Position numbers and translations under genes: made by a program
Origin: Pseudomonadota bacterium
GTDB taxonomy: Bacteria; Pseudomonadota; Alphaproteobacteria; Rhizobiales; Beijerinckiaceae
Direction: 5' to 3'
Assembly: GCA_021781815.1 (NCBI GenBank)
Contig: JAJXWB010000001.1
Coordinates: 124,001 to 188,000 of the forward strand
DNA: 64,000 nucleotides
Shown: positions 35,272 through 46,074 of the stretch, piece by piece
How the letters are laid out: every line of letters begins with the position of its first letter
How positions within the stretch are numbered: the stretch's first letter is position 1
The notes under the pieces: model-generated
Told to the model about the DNA's origin: nothing
The model's database searches: none
What the model saw: only the letters and a program-made list of their open reading frames with translations

Positions 35272-36180
35272 CTAGCGGAGCGGGACGGCGAGGTCAAGAG
35301 AGCCGCCCGCCGCCCACGCAAATTCCGGCAATTGATGCCGCGCAAACGTGAATTGCCGTTTCGCGTAGGCGCGCGTGTCGCTCTGCCCCTTCGCCACCGC
35401 TTCCTGCCGCGACATCCGCCCCTCGAGATGCGCGATCAGGCTCGGAACGCCGTGCGCCCGCATGACCGGCAGCGCCGGATCAAGGTTTCGCATCCGCAAG
35501 GCCGCGACCTCGTCGAGCGCGCCCGCCTGCATCATTTTCTCGAACCGGCTGTCGATCGCCGCGCGCACCGCCGGCCGCTCGGGCGCGAGAAAGTACCCGC
35601 GCCATTCCCCTTCCTTCAGCAAAGGCTGGGCGCGAGCCCCCTGGAAGCTCGCGAGCGGCTTGCCCGTCGCCGCGAAGACCTCCAGCGCGCGAAGAATGCG
35701 CTGGGGATCGGTCGGGCGCAGCTTCGCAGCCGTAGCGGGATCGAGTGCGGCGAGCCGTGCGTGCAACTGCGCGGCCGGAACGCCCTCCGCCCCGGCCCGG
35801 ACTTTCGCGCGAATTTCCTCCGGCACGCGCGGAATGTCCGATAGGCCCTGCGTCAGCGCCTTGAAATACATGCCAGTTCCGCCGACGACGACCGCCATGC
35901 GGCCTGCGGCCCTCAGGACGTCGAGCGCGCGCGAAAAATCGGCGAGCCACAGCCCGACCGAATAGTTCACGGCGCCGTCGACATGCCCGTACAGCAGATG
36001 CTCGACCGTCGCCTCGTCCTGCTGGGTCGGCCGTGCGGACAGGATGCGCAGATCGCGATAGACCTGCATCGAATCGGCGTTGACGACCGCGCCGCCGGAT
36101 CTAAGCGCCAGCTCCAGCGCCAGCGCGCTCTTGCCGCTTGCCGTCGGTCCTGCGATGAGGATGGCGCTCAACCGCCCCAT
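35272..36180 (-). CDS. miaA: tRNA dimethylallyltransferase
   Basis: 302 residues. Transfers a dimethylallyl group to N6 of A37 in tRNAs reading UNN codons. P-loop AGPTASGKSALALELA (about 10-25), NADSMQVYRDLRILSARPT with the catalytic Asp, VVVGGTGMYFKALTQGL, and the tRNA-binding RAYAKRQFTFARHQLPEF near the C-terminus are all present. It is divergent from serB with 29 bp between starts. Being directly upstream of the ilv leader, it may share a transcript with ilvIH. Confidence 0.96.
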   Translation of the reverse strand: MGRLSAILIAGPTASGKSALALELALRSGGAVVNADSMQVYRDLRILSARPTQQDEATVEHLLYGHVDGAVNYSVGLWLADFSRALDVLRAAGRMAVVVGGTGMYFKALTQGLSDIPRVPEEIRAKVRAGAEGVPAAQLHARLAALDPATAAKLRPTDPQRILRALEVFAATGKPLASFQGARAQPLLKEGEWRGYFLAPERPAVRAAIDSRFEKMMQAGALDEVAALRMRNLDPALPVMRAHGVPSLIAHLEGRMSRQEAVAKGQSDTRAYAKRQFTFARHQLPEFAWAAGGSLDLAVPLR

Positions 36181-36209
36181 ATGATCGATTCCAGAGTTTC
36201 CGCCCGCCT

Positions 36210-37118
36210 ATGGCTTCTTCCCTTTCTCACGTCGCGACGCTGATCTGCAATCCGGTCGCGCCGATCCTCGCCGACGCGCTGGTCGCGAATGCGAAATCCG
36301 CGTTGCCGGCGGCGGGCGAAGCGCGCTGGCTCGCGCCCGGCGCGGCCGTCGATCTGGAATTCGAGCCGCGGGGCGCGTTCGACCGGACGCGCCTCGCCGC
36401 CGCCCTCCGCGACGCGCTCGGCAAGGCGCCGGTGGACATCGTGCTGCAACCCATGGCGGATCGCCGCAAGAAGCTTTTCATCGCGGACATGGATTCGACC
36501 ATCATCGGCCAGGAGTGCATCGACGAACTGGCCGATCTCGTCGGCCTCAAGGCGCGCGTCTCCGCCATCACCGAGCGCGCCATGCGCGGAGAGATCGCCT
36601 TCGAGCCGGCGCTGCGCGAGCGCGTCGGTCTGCTCGCCGGCCTCGACGCCGACGTCGTCTCAGACGTCATCGCGCGCCGCATCACCATCACGCCCGGCGC
36701 CAAAACGCTGGTGCGGACCATGCGCGCCAACGGCGCCTATACGGCGCTCGTCTCGGGCGGCTTTACCGCCTTCACGTCCGTCATCGCCCAACAGGTCGGC
36801 TTCCATGAGAATCGCGCCAACAGGCTGATCGTCGAGAACGGCAAATTCGCCGGCCGCGTGGTAGATCCGATCCTTGGCGCCGACGCCAAACTCGCGTCGC
36901 TGAAGGAATTGCGCGCGCAACGCGGCCTCTCGCCGGCGCAGACGCTCGCCGCCGGCGACGGCGCGAACGACCTGCCCATGCTGCGCGAGGCCGGTCTCGG
37001 CGTCGCTTGGCGCGCCAAACCGGCCGTGGCCGCCGCCGCCCACGCGCGCATCGACAATTCCGACCTGACCGCCCTGCTCTATGCGCAGGGATATTCGCGC
37101 GACGAATTCCTGGATTGA
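36210..37118 (+). CDS. serB: Phosphoserine phosphatase
   Basis: 302 residues. Last step of serine synthesis. The HAD motif I is FIADMDSTIIGQECIDELAD (nucleophile and acid/base Asp of DxDST), motif II is ALVSGGFTAF, and motif IV GDGANDLPMLREAGLGVAW. The ~85 N-terminal residues are the ACT-like or SerB-specific domain. All catalytic residues are visible and the length is normal. Starts 29 bp from divergent miaA. Confidence 0.95.
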   Translation: MASSLSHVATLICNPVAPILADALVANAKSALPAAGEARWLAPGAAVDLEFEPRGAFDRTRLAAALRDALGKAPVDIVLQPMADRRKKLFIADMDSTIIGQECIDELADLVGLKARVSAITERAMRGEIAFEPALRERVGLLAGLDADVVSDVIARRITITPGAKTLVRTMRANGAYTALVSGGFTAFTSVIAQQVGFHENRANRLIVENGKFAGRVVDPILGADAKLASLKELRAQRGLSPAQTLAAGDGANDLPMLREAGLGVAWRAKPAVAAAAHARIDNSDLTALLYAQGYSRDEFLD

Positions 37119-37268
37119 GAACAGCGAGCCTGAAGGTTCGCTGGATCTCCCTGGTGATGCCAGCCGGACGGCTCGCGGCCAAATGTTCGGCCTATCGCAT
37201 TTCCGCGACGCGCCCTGCGCGTTACTCTCCCCGTGCGCCCTGAATCGCGGGCGCGCGGCGGAGCGGGC

Positions 37269-39119
37269 ATGGAGCAGGGATTTCACTGGGAGACCTACCG
37301 GGAGCCGCTGATCTTCCTGATGACCGCCGGCGTTGTCGTGCCTATCTTTCGCCGCCTGCGCGTCAGCCCCGTGCTCGGCTATCTGGTCGCCGGCGCGCTG
37401 CTCGGACCATCCGGCATTGGCAAGCTCGCGCAGACGTGGCCATTCCTCCGCGCCGTCACGATCGGCGACGTCGGGCGCGCCGCGCATATTGCGGAATTCG
37501 GCGTCGTCTTCCTGCTGTTCATGATTGGCCTCGAACTTTCATGGGACCGCCTTGTGCGCATGCGGCGGCTGGTGTTCGGCCTCGGCGCAGCACAAGTGGC
37601 GGCGTCCACGGCAATTCTCACATTGTTGATCGCAGTCTGGCTCGGCCTCGATCTCGGCCCCGCCCTGCTCAGCGGCGCAGCCCTGTCCATGTCCTCGACA
37701 GCAATCGTCCTGCCGGTTCTCGCGGAACGTCGCAGGCTCAACCGCGCCGCCGGCCGCGCATCGTTCGCCGTGCTGCTTTTCCAGGATCTTATGGTGGCGC
37801 CGCTGCTGTTCATCATTCCACTGCTGGAATCCAGGGGCGCGCCAGTCTCGGGTTTGCGCCTCTTCTGGACCTGGGCGCCTGCGGTCGCGGCGCTGTTCAC
37901 GCTGGTGTTCGGCGCGCGCGTGCTGCTGAGACCTCTGTTCCATCTGGTCGCAGCCGCGCAATCGACCGAATTGTTCGTCGCCGCCAGCTTGCTTGTCGTC
38001 GTCGGCGCGAGCGTCGCCAGCGCGGCTGCGGGCCTTTCGATGGGGCTCGGCGCCTTCGTCGCAGGCCTGCTGCTCGCCGAAACCGAATTTCGCCGCGAGA
38101 TCGAGGTCACGATAGCGCCGTTCCAGGGCCTGCTGCTCGGCCTTTTCTTCCTTTCGACCGGCGCCTCTCTCGACATCAGCCGCGTTGTGCAGAATCCACT
38201 GACGATCTTCACCGTCGCCTTCGGCCTGATCGCCGTCAAGGCGGCGCTGCTCTATGTGCTCGCGCGACTGTTCCGGCTTGGCGCGCCGGTCGCGGGCGAG
38301 GTCGCGCTGCTGCTGGCGCCGGGCGGCGAATTCGCTTTTCTGATGCTGGGCGCCGCCATAGCCGCGCACGTGGTGCCGTCGGTCGAAGGCGTCGATCTCA
38401 TGATCGTCGTCACGCTGACGATGACCGCGATTCCGGTTCTAGGCGCCTTCGCTGCCCGCGTCACGTCGACCCGCACGAAGGACGAGGCCCAATTCGCCCA
38501 CCTCGCCCCCGGCGCCGGCATCGCCGACAATCGCGTCATCATCGTCGGTTTCGGCCGCGTCGGCCGCCTCGTCTCCGACATGCTGAAAGGCCATGAGGTG
38601 CCCTTCGTCGCGATCGATGGAGCAGCGCCTCTGGTGGCGCAAGCGCGCGAGCAGGGGATCGAGGCCTATTGGGGCGACGCCACGCGGCCGGCCTTTCTCG
38701 ACCGCGTCGGTCTCGCCACGGCGCGCGCGCTCGTCGTGACGATGGACGCGCCGCAGGCCGTCGAACAGGTCGTCAGCGCGGCCCATACGGCGCGGCCCGA
38801 ACTCACCATCATCGCCCGCGCGCGCGACGCAGTACATGCGACGCATCTGTACGAACTCGGCGTGACTGACGCCATACCCGAGACGATCGAGGCCAGTTTG
38901 CAACTGGCCGAGGCCCTGCTCGTCGATATTGGCGTGCCGATGGGATATGTCATCGCCTCCATCCACGAGAAGCGCGACGAATATCGCAAGTTCCTTCAGC
39001 CGCACGGCGACCGCCGGCGCGAAAAACGCGGCATCCGCATGTCGACGCGCGTGCGCGACATGAACCGGGCCAAGCCAAAGAAGTCGGACGCGGATCAACC
39101 GGCGCCGAACAAACCGTAG
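37269..39119 (+). CDS. CPA2-family cation:proton antiporter with TrkA-N domain (KefB/RosB-like)
   Basis: 616 residues from ATG 37269, with GGAG about 9 nt upstream; an in-frame GTG at 37233 is an alternative. The first ~400 residues form a Na+/H+ exchanger-type domain (about 12 TMs: VSPVLGYLVAGALLGPSGIG, FLLFMIGLELSWDRLVRMRR, LLLAPGGEFAFLMLGAAIA). The C-terminal ~160 residues are an RCK/TrkA-N nucleotide-binding domain (VIIVGFGRVGRLVSDML, then WGDATRPAFLDRVG). This matches K+ efflux antiporters of the KefB type, which protect against electrophiles or pH stress. A short basic tail follows. Confidence 0.92.
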   Translation: MEQGFHWETYREPLIFLMTAGVVVPIFRRLRVSPVLGYLVAGALLGPSGIGKLAQTWPFLRAVTIGDVGRAAHIAEFGVVFLLFMIGLELSWDRLVRMRRLVFGLGAAQVAASTAILTLLIAVWLGLDLGPALLSGAALSMSSTAIVLPVLAERRRLNRAAGRASFAVLLFQDLMVAPLLFIIPLLESRGAPVSGLRLFWTWAPAVAALFTLVFGARVLLRPLFHLVAAAQSTELFVAASLLVVVGASVASAAAGLSMGLGAFVAGLLLAETEFRREIEVTIAPFQGLLLGLFFLSTGASLDISRVVQNPLTIFTVAFGLIAVKAALLYVLARLFRLGAPVAGEVALLLAPGGEFAFLMLGAAIAAHVVPSVEGVDLMIVVTLTMTAIPVLGAFAARVTSTRTKDEAQFAHLAPGAGIADNRVIIVGFGRVGRLVSDMLKGHEVPFVAIDGAAPLVAQAREQGIEAYWGDATRPAFLDRVGLATARALVVTMDAPQAVEQVVSAAHTARPELTIIARARDAVHATHLYELGVTDAIPETIEASLQLAEALLVDIGVPMGYVIASIHEKRDEYRKFLQPHGDRRREKRGIRMSTRVRDMNRAKPKKSDADQPAPNKP

Positions 39120-39129
39120 GAAACGAAGC

Positions 39130-40092
39130 ATGCAGGGCGAAATCCGGCGCCGTGAATTCCACGCTCCCCTCGGGCGGACCGGGCTCGACGTCTATTTGCG
39201 CAACAAGCGTCCGGCCAGTTCAGCACAGTTCGGGCCTGACAGGACGCTCTTGTTCGTGCATGGTGCCACCTATCCGGCAAGCGTCGTCTTCGATCTTCCC
39301 GTAGAGGGCGTATCGTGGATGGATTACATCGCCGCGCGCGGCTTCGATGTCTGGCTCGTGGACCTTCCGGGCTATGGCCATTCCTCGCGCCCGAAGGAGA
39401 TGAGCGCCGCGCCGCAGGATGGCCCGCCCGTGATCACGACCGACGTCGCCATCGCCAGCATTGGCGCCGCGGTTGACTTCATCTGCGGCGATTGTGCGCT
39501 GGACCGGCTGAACCTGCTGGGCTGGTCGTGGGGCACGGCAATCATGGCGGGTTACACGCAGGCCAATCCCTCGCGCGTGAACAAGCTCGCGCTGTTCGCC
39601 CCGCTCTGGATCGCAAAGGACGCGCCGTCGCTTGGAGATCTGTCGGGACAAATCGGCGCATGGCGCGGCGTGACGCGCGACGAAGCGAAAGATCGCTGGT
39701 TGCGCGGCGTGCCAGAGGGCTCGCGTGACGGTATCGTGCCGCCAGGCGTGTTCGACGCTTTCTGGGCTGCGGCGCTGGCGACAGATCCGGTAGGCGCGGC
39801 AATGAATCCGCCGGTATTGCGGGCGCCGAACGGCGTGCTCCACGATGTGCGACGCTTCTGGATGCAGGCGCAGCCGACCTGGGATCCCCGCAGCATCGAA
39901 TGCCCGACGCTCATCGTGCTGGGCGAATGGGACGCCGACACCCCGCCCGCAATGGCGCTGCAGATATTTCCGCTTCTGACGCGCGCGAAATGGAAGAAAC
40001 TCGCCCTGCTTGGCCGCGGCACGCACACGATGGCGCTGGAGACCGGGCGTGGGTTGCTGTTTTCAACCGTGCAGAGCTTTCTGGAAGCGTGA
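39130..40092 (+). CDS. Alpha/beta hydrolase
   Basis: 320 residues. The oxyanion HG motif is LLFVHGATYP, the nucleophile elbow is GWSWGTA (catalytic Ser), the acid is probably the Asp of LGEWDADTPP, and the His is in GRGTHTMALE. A mid-sequence cap region contains several Trp. No signal peptide is seen, so it is cytoplasmic. It begins 10 bp after the antiporter gene and may be co-transcribed. The substrate is unknown; haloalkane dehalogenases and esterases both share this layout, but the elbow here has Ser, not Asp, so an esterase-type role is likelier. Confidence 0.85.
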   Translation: MQGEIRRREFHAPLGRTGLDVYLRNKRPASSAQFGPDRTLLFVHGATYPASVVFDLPVEGVSWMDYIAARGFDVWLVDLPGYGHSSRPKEMSAAPQDGPPVITTDVAIASIGAAVDFICGDCALDRLNLLGWSWGTAIMAGYTQANPSRVNKLALFAPLWIAKDAPSLGDLSGQIGAWRGVTRDEAKDRWLRGVPEGSRDGIVPPGVFDAFWAAALATDPVGAAMNPPVLRAPNGVLHDVRRFWMQAQPTWDPRSIECPTLIVLGEWDADTPPAMALQIFPLLTRAKWKKLALLGRGTHTMALETGRGLLFSTVQSFLEA

Positions 40093-40316
40093 CCAGCGTC
40101 GTCTTGCGCCGGTCGCATCAAGAAAACGGCCGCCCGCGCGCCCCCAGAGCACCGCGAACGGCCGTCTGCACCCCCATCGCATGCGGGCAAGGCCCGCTCG
40201 CGACCGGCCAAGTCAACCCCCTCGGCCGCGCACCGTCAACAAATCAGGCGCAAGCTTGGCCGATCAATGAATCGGGCGCGCCATTTCAGCCACACCCGGC
40301 CGCGCGGCCTCCCGTT

Positions 40317-41831
<1,515 letters not shown>

Positions 41832-41867
41832 GAGGCGCTCCCGTGGAACTGGCGAAACCCTTGCGTG

Positions 41868-42746
41868 CTACTTGCCGCCCGGATTGCTGAAATATTTGAA
41901 GAAATCCGAACTTGGGCTGGTCACAAACCGCGTATCGGCCGGCTTCAGGGCCTGATCGTAAGCCTGCATCGAGCGATAGAAGGCAAAAAAGTCCGGATCG
42001 CGGCCAAATGCTTCTGCAAAGATGCGGTTGCGTTCTGCGTCGCCCTGACCACGGATCGTGTCCGCCGCCTGCTGCGCCTCGGCCTTGAGCACGATGGCGT
42101 CGCGATCGGCTCTCGACGTGATCTTCTGGTACTGCTCGTTGCCCTGCGCGCGATATTCGTTGGCTTCGCGTTGCCGCTCCGACACCATGCGGCTGAACAC
42201 TTTTTCGGAAATTTCGCGCGGCAGGTCCGCGCGGCGCAGCCGGGCGTCGACGATCTGAACGCCGAATCGCTGACTTTCGGGATTCACCAGATCCTTGATC
42301 TTCACCATCAGCGCCGCGCGCTCGTCGCGCACGATCTGTTGCTGGTTCGCCTCGCCAAGTACGCGGCGAACGGAGGAGTTCAGCACGGAGGCGAGCAGAT
42401 TGTTGGCGATCGGGATCGACCCTGCCGCCTGATAGAATTTCAGCGGATCGACGATCCGATAGCGCACGAAGGCGTCGACATCGATGCGCTGGTTGTCGGA
42501 AGCAAGCACTTCCTGCTTCGGACTTTCAAGCGCCAGAATCCGGTTGTCGATCTTCACCACCGATTCGATCAGTGGAATCTTGAAATGCAGGCCGGGCTCT
42601 GTGATCAGCCCCCGGCCCGAGACAGGCGCGCCGAATCGCAGCACGAGCGCCTGCTCGGTCTGCTGCACCTGGAACATGGCGCCGGTCGCGAACACGACCA
42701 GAAGAACCGCGATGATGGTCAGGAGAACGCCGGTCGAGGGTTTCAC
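41868..42746 (-). CDS. hflC: Protease modulator HflC
   Basis: 292 residues, one N-terminal TM (about 5-25) followed by an SPFH/band-7 domain (VQQTEQALVLRFGAPV, then RIDVDAFVRYRIVDPLKFYQAAG). With HflK it forms a periplasmic membrane cage around the FtsH protease and modulates which membrane proteins FtsH degrades. ATG 42746 overlaps the hflK stop (ATGA), and degP follows. The C-terminus (PSSDFFKYFSNPGGK) is typical. Confidence 0.95.
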   Translation of the reverse strand: MKPSTGVLLTIIAVLLVVFATGAMFQVQQTEQALVLRFGAPVSGRGLITEPGLHFKIPLIESVVKIDNRILALESPKQEVLASDNQRIDVDAFVRYRIVDPLKFYQAAGSIPIANNLLASVLNSSVRRVLGEANQQQIVRDERAALMVKIKDLVNPESQRFGVQIVDARLRRADLPREISEKVFSRMVSERQREANEYRAQGNEQYQKITSRADRDAIVLKAEAQQAADTIRGQGDAERNRIFAEAFGRDPDFFAFYRSMQAYDQALKPADTRFVTSPSSDFFKYFSNPGGK

Positions 42747-43843
42747 TTCTTGCCTCCCGCGCTCTTGTCGCCGAGCGGCAGATAGGGCACGACGCCCTGC
42801 CCGGCGCTTTTGTCCACGATCACCTTGTCTGCGCCGCCCAGGACGCGCTCCATGGTTTCAAGATACATGCGCTCGCGCGTGATCTCAGGCGCGTTCTTGT
42901 ACTGCACGTAGATCTGGTCGAAGCGCGACGCCTGGCCCCGTGCTTCCGCGACCGTCTGCTCGCGATAGGCCTCCGCCTCCTGCTGGATGCGCGCCGCCTG
43001 GCCGCGCGCTTCCGGCACCACCTTGTTGGCGTACCCCTCGGCCTCGTTCTTCAGGCGATCGCGATCCTGCTGCGCAGCGGTCACATCGCGGAAGGCCGAG
43101 ATGACCGAAGCGGGCGGATCGACAGACAGCAATTGCACCTGCACGATCCTCACCCCGGCCTTGTAGCTGTCGAGCACGCGTTGCATCAGTTCCTGCACGG
43201 CTGGTTCGATCACCTTGCGCTCGGCGGTGAGCAGCTTCTGGATCTGCGAGCGGCCGACGATCTCCCGCATCGCGCTTTCGGCCACCGCCTTCACTGTCCC
43301 CGGAGGATTGGAAACGTTGAACGCGTAGTCTTCAGGATTGACGTCGTCGATCTTCCAGATCACGCGGAACTTCACGTCGGCGATGTTCTCGTCGCCCGTG
43401 AGCATCAGGCTCTCCTCGGGCACGTCGATCATCGTGCGCGAATCGACGCGCATTTCCGAGCCGATGTCGGTCGCCTGGAAGTCGGTCACATTGAGCTTAA
43501 TTACCGAGCCGACCGGATAGGGCAGATTGTAGTTCAGCCCTTCCTTCGTCTTCCCCGTGAATTTGCCGAATACCAGATTGAGGCCGACCTGGTTGGTGGC
43601 GACGATGTAGAAACCGGACATCAGCCACAGCAGGGCGCCGGCCAGAAAAAAGAAGAGCAACCCCTTGGCGCCGAAGCCGCCCGGCATGGCCGATTGCAGC
43701 CGCTCCTGGCCGCGCCGCAGCAATTCCTCAAGATTGGGCGGGGTTCCGCCCCCGCCTGCCGGCCCGCCGCCCCACGGACCGGGCGACCCCCACGGATTCT
43801 GGCCGCCGGGTCTGCGCGGTCCGTCCTGATTGCTCCAGGGCAT
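42743..43843 (-). CDS. hflK: FtsH protease activity modulator HflK
   Basis: 366 residues from ATG 43843 (MPWSNQDGPRRPGGQNPWG); a longer frame adds unlikely residues upstream. The N-terminus is a Gly/Pro/Trp-rich cytoplasmic tail, then one TM (LLFFFLAGALLWLMSGFYIV, about 65-85) and a band-7 domain (VATNQVGLNLVFGKFTGKT, GDENIADVKFRVIWKIDD). It pairs with HflC in the FtsH-HflKC complex. First gene of the hflK-hflC-degP run. Confidence 0.95.
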   Translation of the reverse strand: MPWSNQDGPRRPGGQNPWGSPGPWGGGPAGGGGTPPNLEELLRRGQERLQSAMPGGFGAKGLLFFFLAGALLWLMSGFYIVATNQVGLNLVFGKFTGKTKEGLNYNLPYPVGSVIKLNVTDFQATDIGSEMRVDSRTMIDVPEESLMLTGDENIADVKFRVIWKIDDVNPEDYAFNVSNPPGTVKAVAESAMREIVGRSQIQKLLTAERKVIEPAVQELMQRVLDSYKAGVRIVQVQLLSVDPPASVISAFRDVTAAQQDRDRLKNEAEGYANKVVPEARGQAARIQQEAEAYREQTVAEARGQASRFDQIYVQYKNAPEITRERMYLETMERVLGGADKVIVDKSAGQGVVPYLPLGDKSAGGKK

Positions 43844-44005
43844 GCTCGTCCTCACAGCCGCATTGCAAGCGGCGCCCGACTTATAGGTGCGCCGGGCGGC
43901 GCCGGCAATGTGGCGGGAGATGGGGGCCGCGCGGCGCAGTTGCAATGCTCGGTGCGGCTGCGGGAGGCGGCTTTCCGGCTTGCGCGCGTCCCGGACCGCG
44001 AGCCT

Positions 44006-44512
44006 TCAGGCTCGCTCGAAGATCCTGATCGTATATTCCACCTCGTCCTTCGGACCGCGATCCGGGGTTTCGCGCGAGACTTCCTTCCAGTCCGCCGGAT
44101 CGAGCGGCGGGAACGTGGCGTCGCCCGGCGGCGTCAATTCGACTTCGGTCAGCACGATACGGTCGGCGTTCGGCAGCATTGCCGCATAGATCTCTGAGCC
44201 GCCGACGACCATGACTTCATCGACGCCCATCGCCGTCGCCCGCGCCTGCGCCAGATCGAGCGCCGCATCAGGCGAGCGGGCCACCAAGACGCCCGCAGCG
44301 TCGAAAGCCGGATCGCGCGTGACCACTATGGTCTCGCGACCGGGCAGCGGTTTGCCGATCGACTCGAACGTCCTGCGCCCCATGATCATCGGCCGGCCCC
44401 ATGTCGTCGCCCGAAAGCGCCTGAGATCGCTTGGCAAGCGCCAGGGCAGCTCTCCCGCTGATCCGATCACGCCGTTGCGCGCGACCGCGACGATGAACAC
44501 GATTTTGGCCAT
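44006..44512 (-). CDS. folA: Dihydrofolate reductase
   Basis: 168 residues from ATG 44512; an in-frame ATG at 44527 is possible. Reduces dihydrofolate to tetrahydrofolate with NADPH. Motifs: IVAVARNGVIGSAGELPWRLPSDLRRFRATTWG (active-site acid in SDLRRF), PMIMGRRTFESIGKPLPGRETIVVTRD (NADPH site) and EVMVVGGSEIYAAMLP. It lies two genes from thyA, which makes its dihydrofolate substrate, with a tiny rightward ORF starting just beyond its own start. Confidence 0.95.
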   Translation of the reverse strand: MAKIVFIVAVARNGVIGSAGELPWRLPSDLRRFRATTWGRPMIMGRRTFESIGKPLPGRETIVVTRDPAFDAAGVLVARSPDAALDLAQARATAMGVDEVMVVGGSEIYAAMLPNADRIVLTEVELTPPGDATFPPLDPADWKEVSRETPDRGPKDEVEYTIRIFERA

Positions 44513-44526
44513 GGGTTTCTTTCGCA

Positions 44527-44556
44527 TTGTCGAATCGCTCGAAATCGCCTTACATT
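44527..44556 (+). promoter_or_regulatory. Candidate sigma-70-type promoter for the tiny ORF at 44593
   Basis: TTGTCG (44527-44532) and TACATT (44551-44556) are 18 bp apart, and the predicted start falls about 25-30 nt before the ORF, giving a short leader. The -35 box overlaps the folA start region. Confidence 0.45.
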
Positions 44557-44592
44557 TTCGTTGTCGTCAACCAACCGAAAGGAGGTGATCCA

Positions 44593-44676
44593 GTGTCTCA
44601 TTGTCATCAGCCGAAGTCTGCGCTGCGGGCTTTGTGCGGCGCCTGGACTCCTCGTGCGGCGTTCGGGCCTGCTTAA
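44593..44676 (+). CDS. 27-residue ORF with an exceptionally long Shine-Dalgarno
   Basis: GTG 44593 opens 27 codons (MSHCHQPKSALRALCGAWT..., ending FGPA) to TAA 44676. The 17 bases GAAAGGAGGTGATCCAG at 44577-44593, including the G of the start codon, are the exact complement of the usual 3' end of alphaproteobacterial 16S rRNA. This is far beyond the 4-6 nt of normal sites. Spacing from GGAGG to GTG is 7 nt. A promoter-like pair lies upstream and a clear terminator hairpin downstream, so this is probably a self-contained small transcript. The peptide has two Cys and two His near the N-terminus. I recognise no family. It could be a leader, a regulatory RNA that binds ribosomes, or a microprotein. 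Confidence 0.55.
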   Translation: MSHCHQPKSALRALCGAWTPRAAFGPA

Positions 44677-44707
44677 GCCGTTGCTGTAACCGGCAAAGAC
44701 AATGCGG

Positions 44708-44740
44708 GGGGCCATCTCGGCAGGGATGGCCCCTTCATTT
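44708..44740 (+). terminator. Intrinsic terminator of the tiny rightward transcript
   Basis: Perfect 9-bp arms GGGGCCATC / GATGGCCCC (44708-44733) around an 8-nt loop, followed by TTCATTTTG. It overlaps the last codon and stop of the convergent YaiI-type gene. Confidence 0.7.
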
Positions 44741-45202
44741 TGAACTGGCCCTCCGGGCAAGACGCGCCAGCGCGAGATCGAGCGCCGAAAGGAAGGCCGA
44801 GCGATCGCGCGGTCCGAATGGCGATGGTCCGGACGTTGCGGCGCCGGCCGAGCGCAGATCGGTCATCAGGTTGCGCGTCGCCAGCGCCGCGCCGATGTTG
44901 TCGGCGCTCCATATCTGCCCCTTCGGCGACAAGACCGATGCGCCCGCCTTTACGCAACGATCGGCCAGCGGCAGGTCGGCGGTGACGACCACGGCCTCGC
45001 CGTTCGCCCGCTCCGCAATCCAGTCGTCGGCGACATCGGGGCCGGCTGGAACAATCACGCGCTCTATGAATGGCGCGCGCGGAATTGCGATGAACGAGTT
45101 CGATACGACGAACACACGCGCGCGCCGCCGTTCCGCCACCTTGTAGATTTCGTCCTTCACCGGGCAGGCGTCCGCGTCGACGAGGATCGAAAAGCCGCTC
45201 AC
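44735..45202 (-). CDS. YaiI/YqxD family protein (DUF188)
   Basis: 155 residues from GTG 45202; a longer frame from 45262 would sit inside thyA. Family signature: [21 protein letters not shown] at the N-terminus, [31 protein letters not shown] and [19 protein letters not shown]. This PIN-like fold with conserved Asp residues suggests a nuclease, but no activity is established for the family. It follows thyA by 10 nt and probably shares its transcript. Confidence 0.85.
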   Translation of the reverse strand: MSGFSILVDADACPVKDEIYKVAERRRARVFVVSNSFIAIPRAPFIERVIVPAGPDVADDWIAERANGEAVVVTADLPLADRCVKAGASVLSPKGQIWSADNIGAALATRNLMTDLRSAGAATSGPSPFGPRDRSAFLSALDLALARLARRASSK

Positions 45203-45212
45203 GCCGTCAACC

Positions 45213-46019
45213 CTATACAGCGACGTCGGCCTTGATCGCCGGCCACGCCTCATAGCCTTCAAAAATTATATCATCATAGGTAAAATCGAAAATCGACGTC
45301 ACGCCGGGATTGAGCCGCAGCCTCGGCAGCGGCTTCGGCGAGCGCGTGAGTTGCAGTTGCGCCTGCTCGACATGATTGTCGTAGAGATGCGCGTCGCCGA
45401 AAGAATGGACGAAATCGCCGACCTCGCAGCCCGTGACGTGTGCGACCATCGCGTTGAGCAGCGCATAGCTCGCGATATTGAACGGCACGCCGAGGAAGAC
45501 ATCCGCCGAACGCTGGTATAATTGCAGCGACAGCCGCCGGCGGCCATCGATCTCCGCGACGTGGAACTGGAACAGGCAATGGCAGGGCGCCAGCGCCATG
45601 GCGTCGAGATCGGCCGGATTCCATGCGCTGACGACAAGACGCCGCGAAAACGGATTGCGCCGGATTTCGTCCACGACCCAGGAAATCTGGTCGATCGCGC
45701 GCCCATCCGGCGCCGCCCATGAGCGCCATTGCTTGCCGTAGACCGGCCCGAGATCGCCGTTCTCGTCGGCCCATTCGTCCCAGATCGTGACCTTTTTGTC
45801 TTGCAGATAGGCGATGTTGGTGTCGCCTTTCAGAAACCACAGCAATTCATGCACGATCGCGCGCAGATAGAGCTTCTTGGTCGTAACCAGCGGAAAGCCG
45901 TCGCCGAGATCGAACCGCATCTGGCGCCCGAAGACGGACCGCGTGCCCGTGCCGGTGCGGTCGGCCTTGGCGACGCCATCGTGCAGCACTTGCGAGAGGA
46001 GGTCGAGATATTGGCGCAT
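45213..46019 (-). CDS. thyA: Thymidylate synthase
   Basis: 268 residues, normal for ThyA. Methylates dUMP to dTMP with methylene-tetrahydrofolate, producing dihydrofolate for FolA. Visible motifs: [19 protein letters not shown], the catalytic Cys in [35 protein letters not shown] and [14 protein letters not shown]. It is clustered with folA, which completes the thymidylate cycle locally. Confidence 0.97.
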   Translation of the reverse strand: MRQYLDLLSQVLHDGVAKADRTGTGTRSVFGRQMRFDLGDGFPLVTTKKLYLRAIVHELLWFLKGDTNIAYLQDKKVTIWDEWADENGDLGPVYGKQWRSWAAPDGRAIDQISWVVDEIRRNPFSRRLVVSAWNPADLDAMALAPCHCLFQFHVAEIDGRRRLSLQLYQRSADVFLGVPFNIASYALLNAMVAHVTGCEVGDFVHSFGDAHLYDNHVEQAQLQLTRSPKPLPRLRLNPGVTSIFDFTYDDIIFEGYEAWPAIKADVAV

Positions 46020-46074
46020 GAGCGAAAACTATCGCGATTCCGCGCCGAGGCCTAACCGGGCTGTGGATTGCGGA

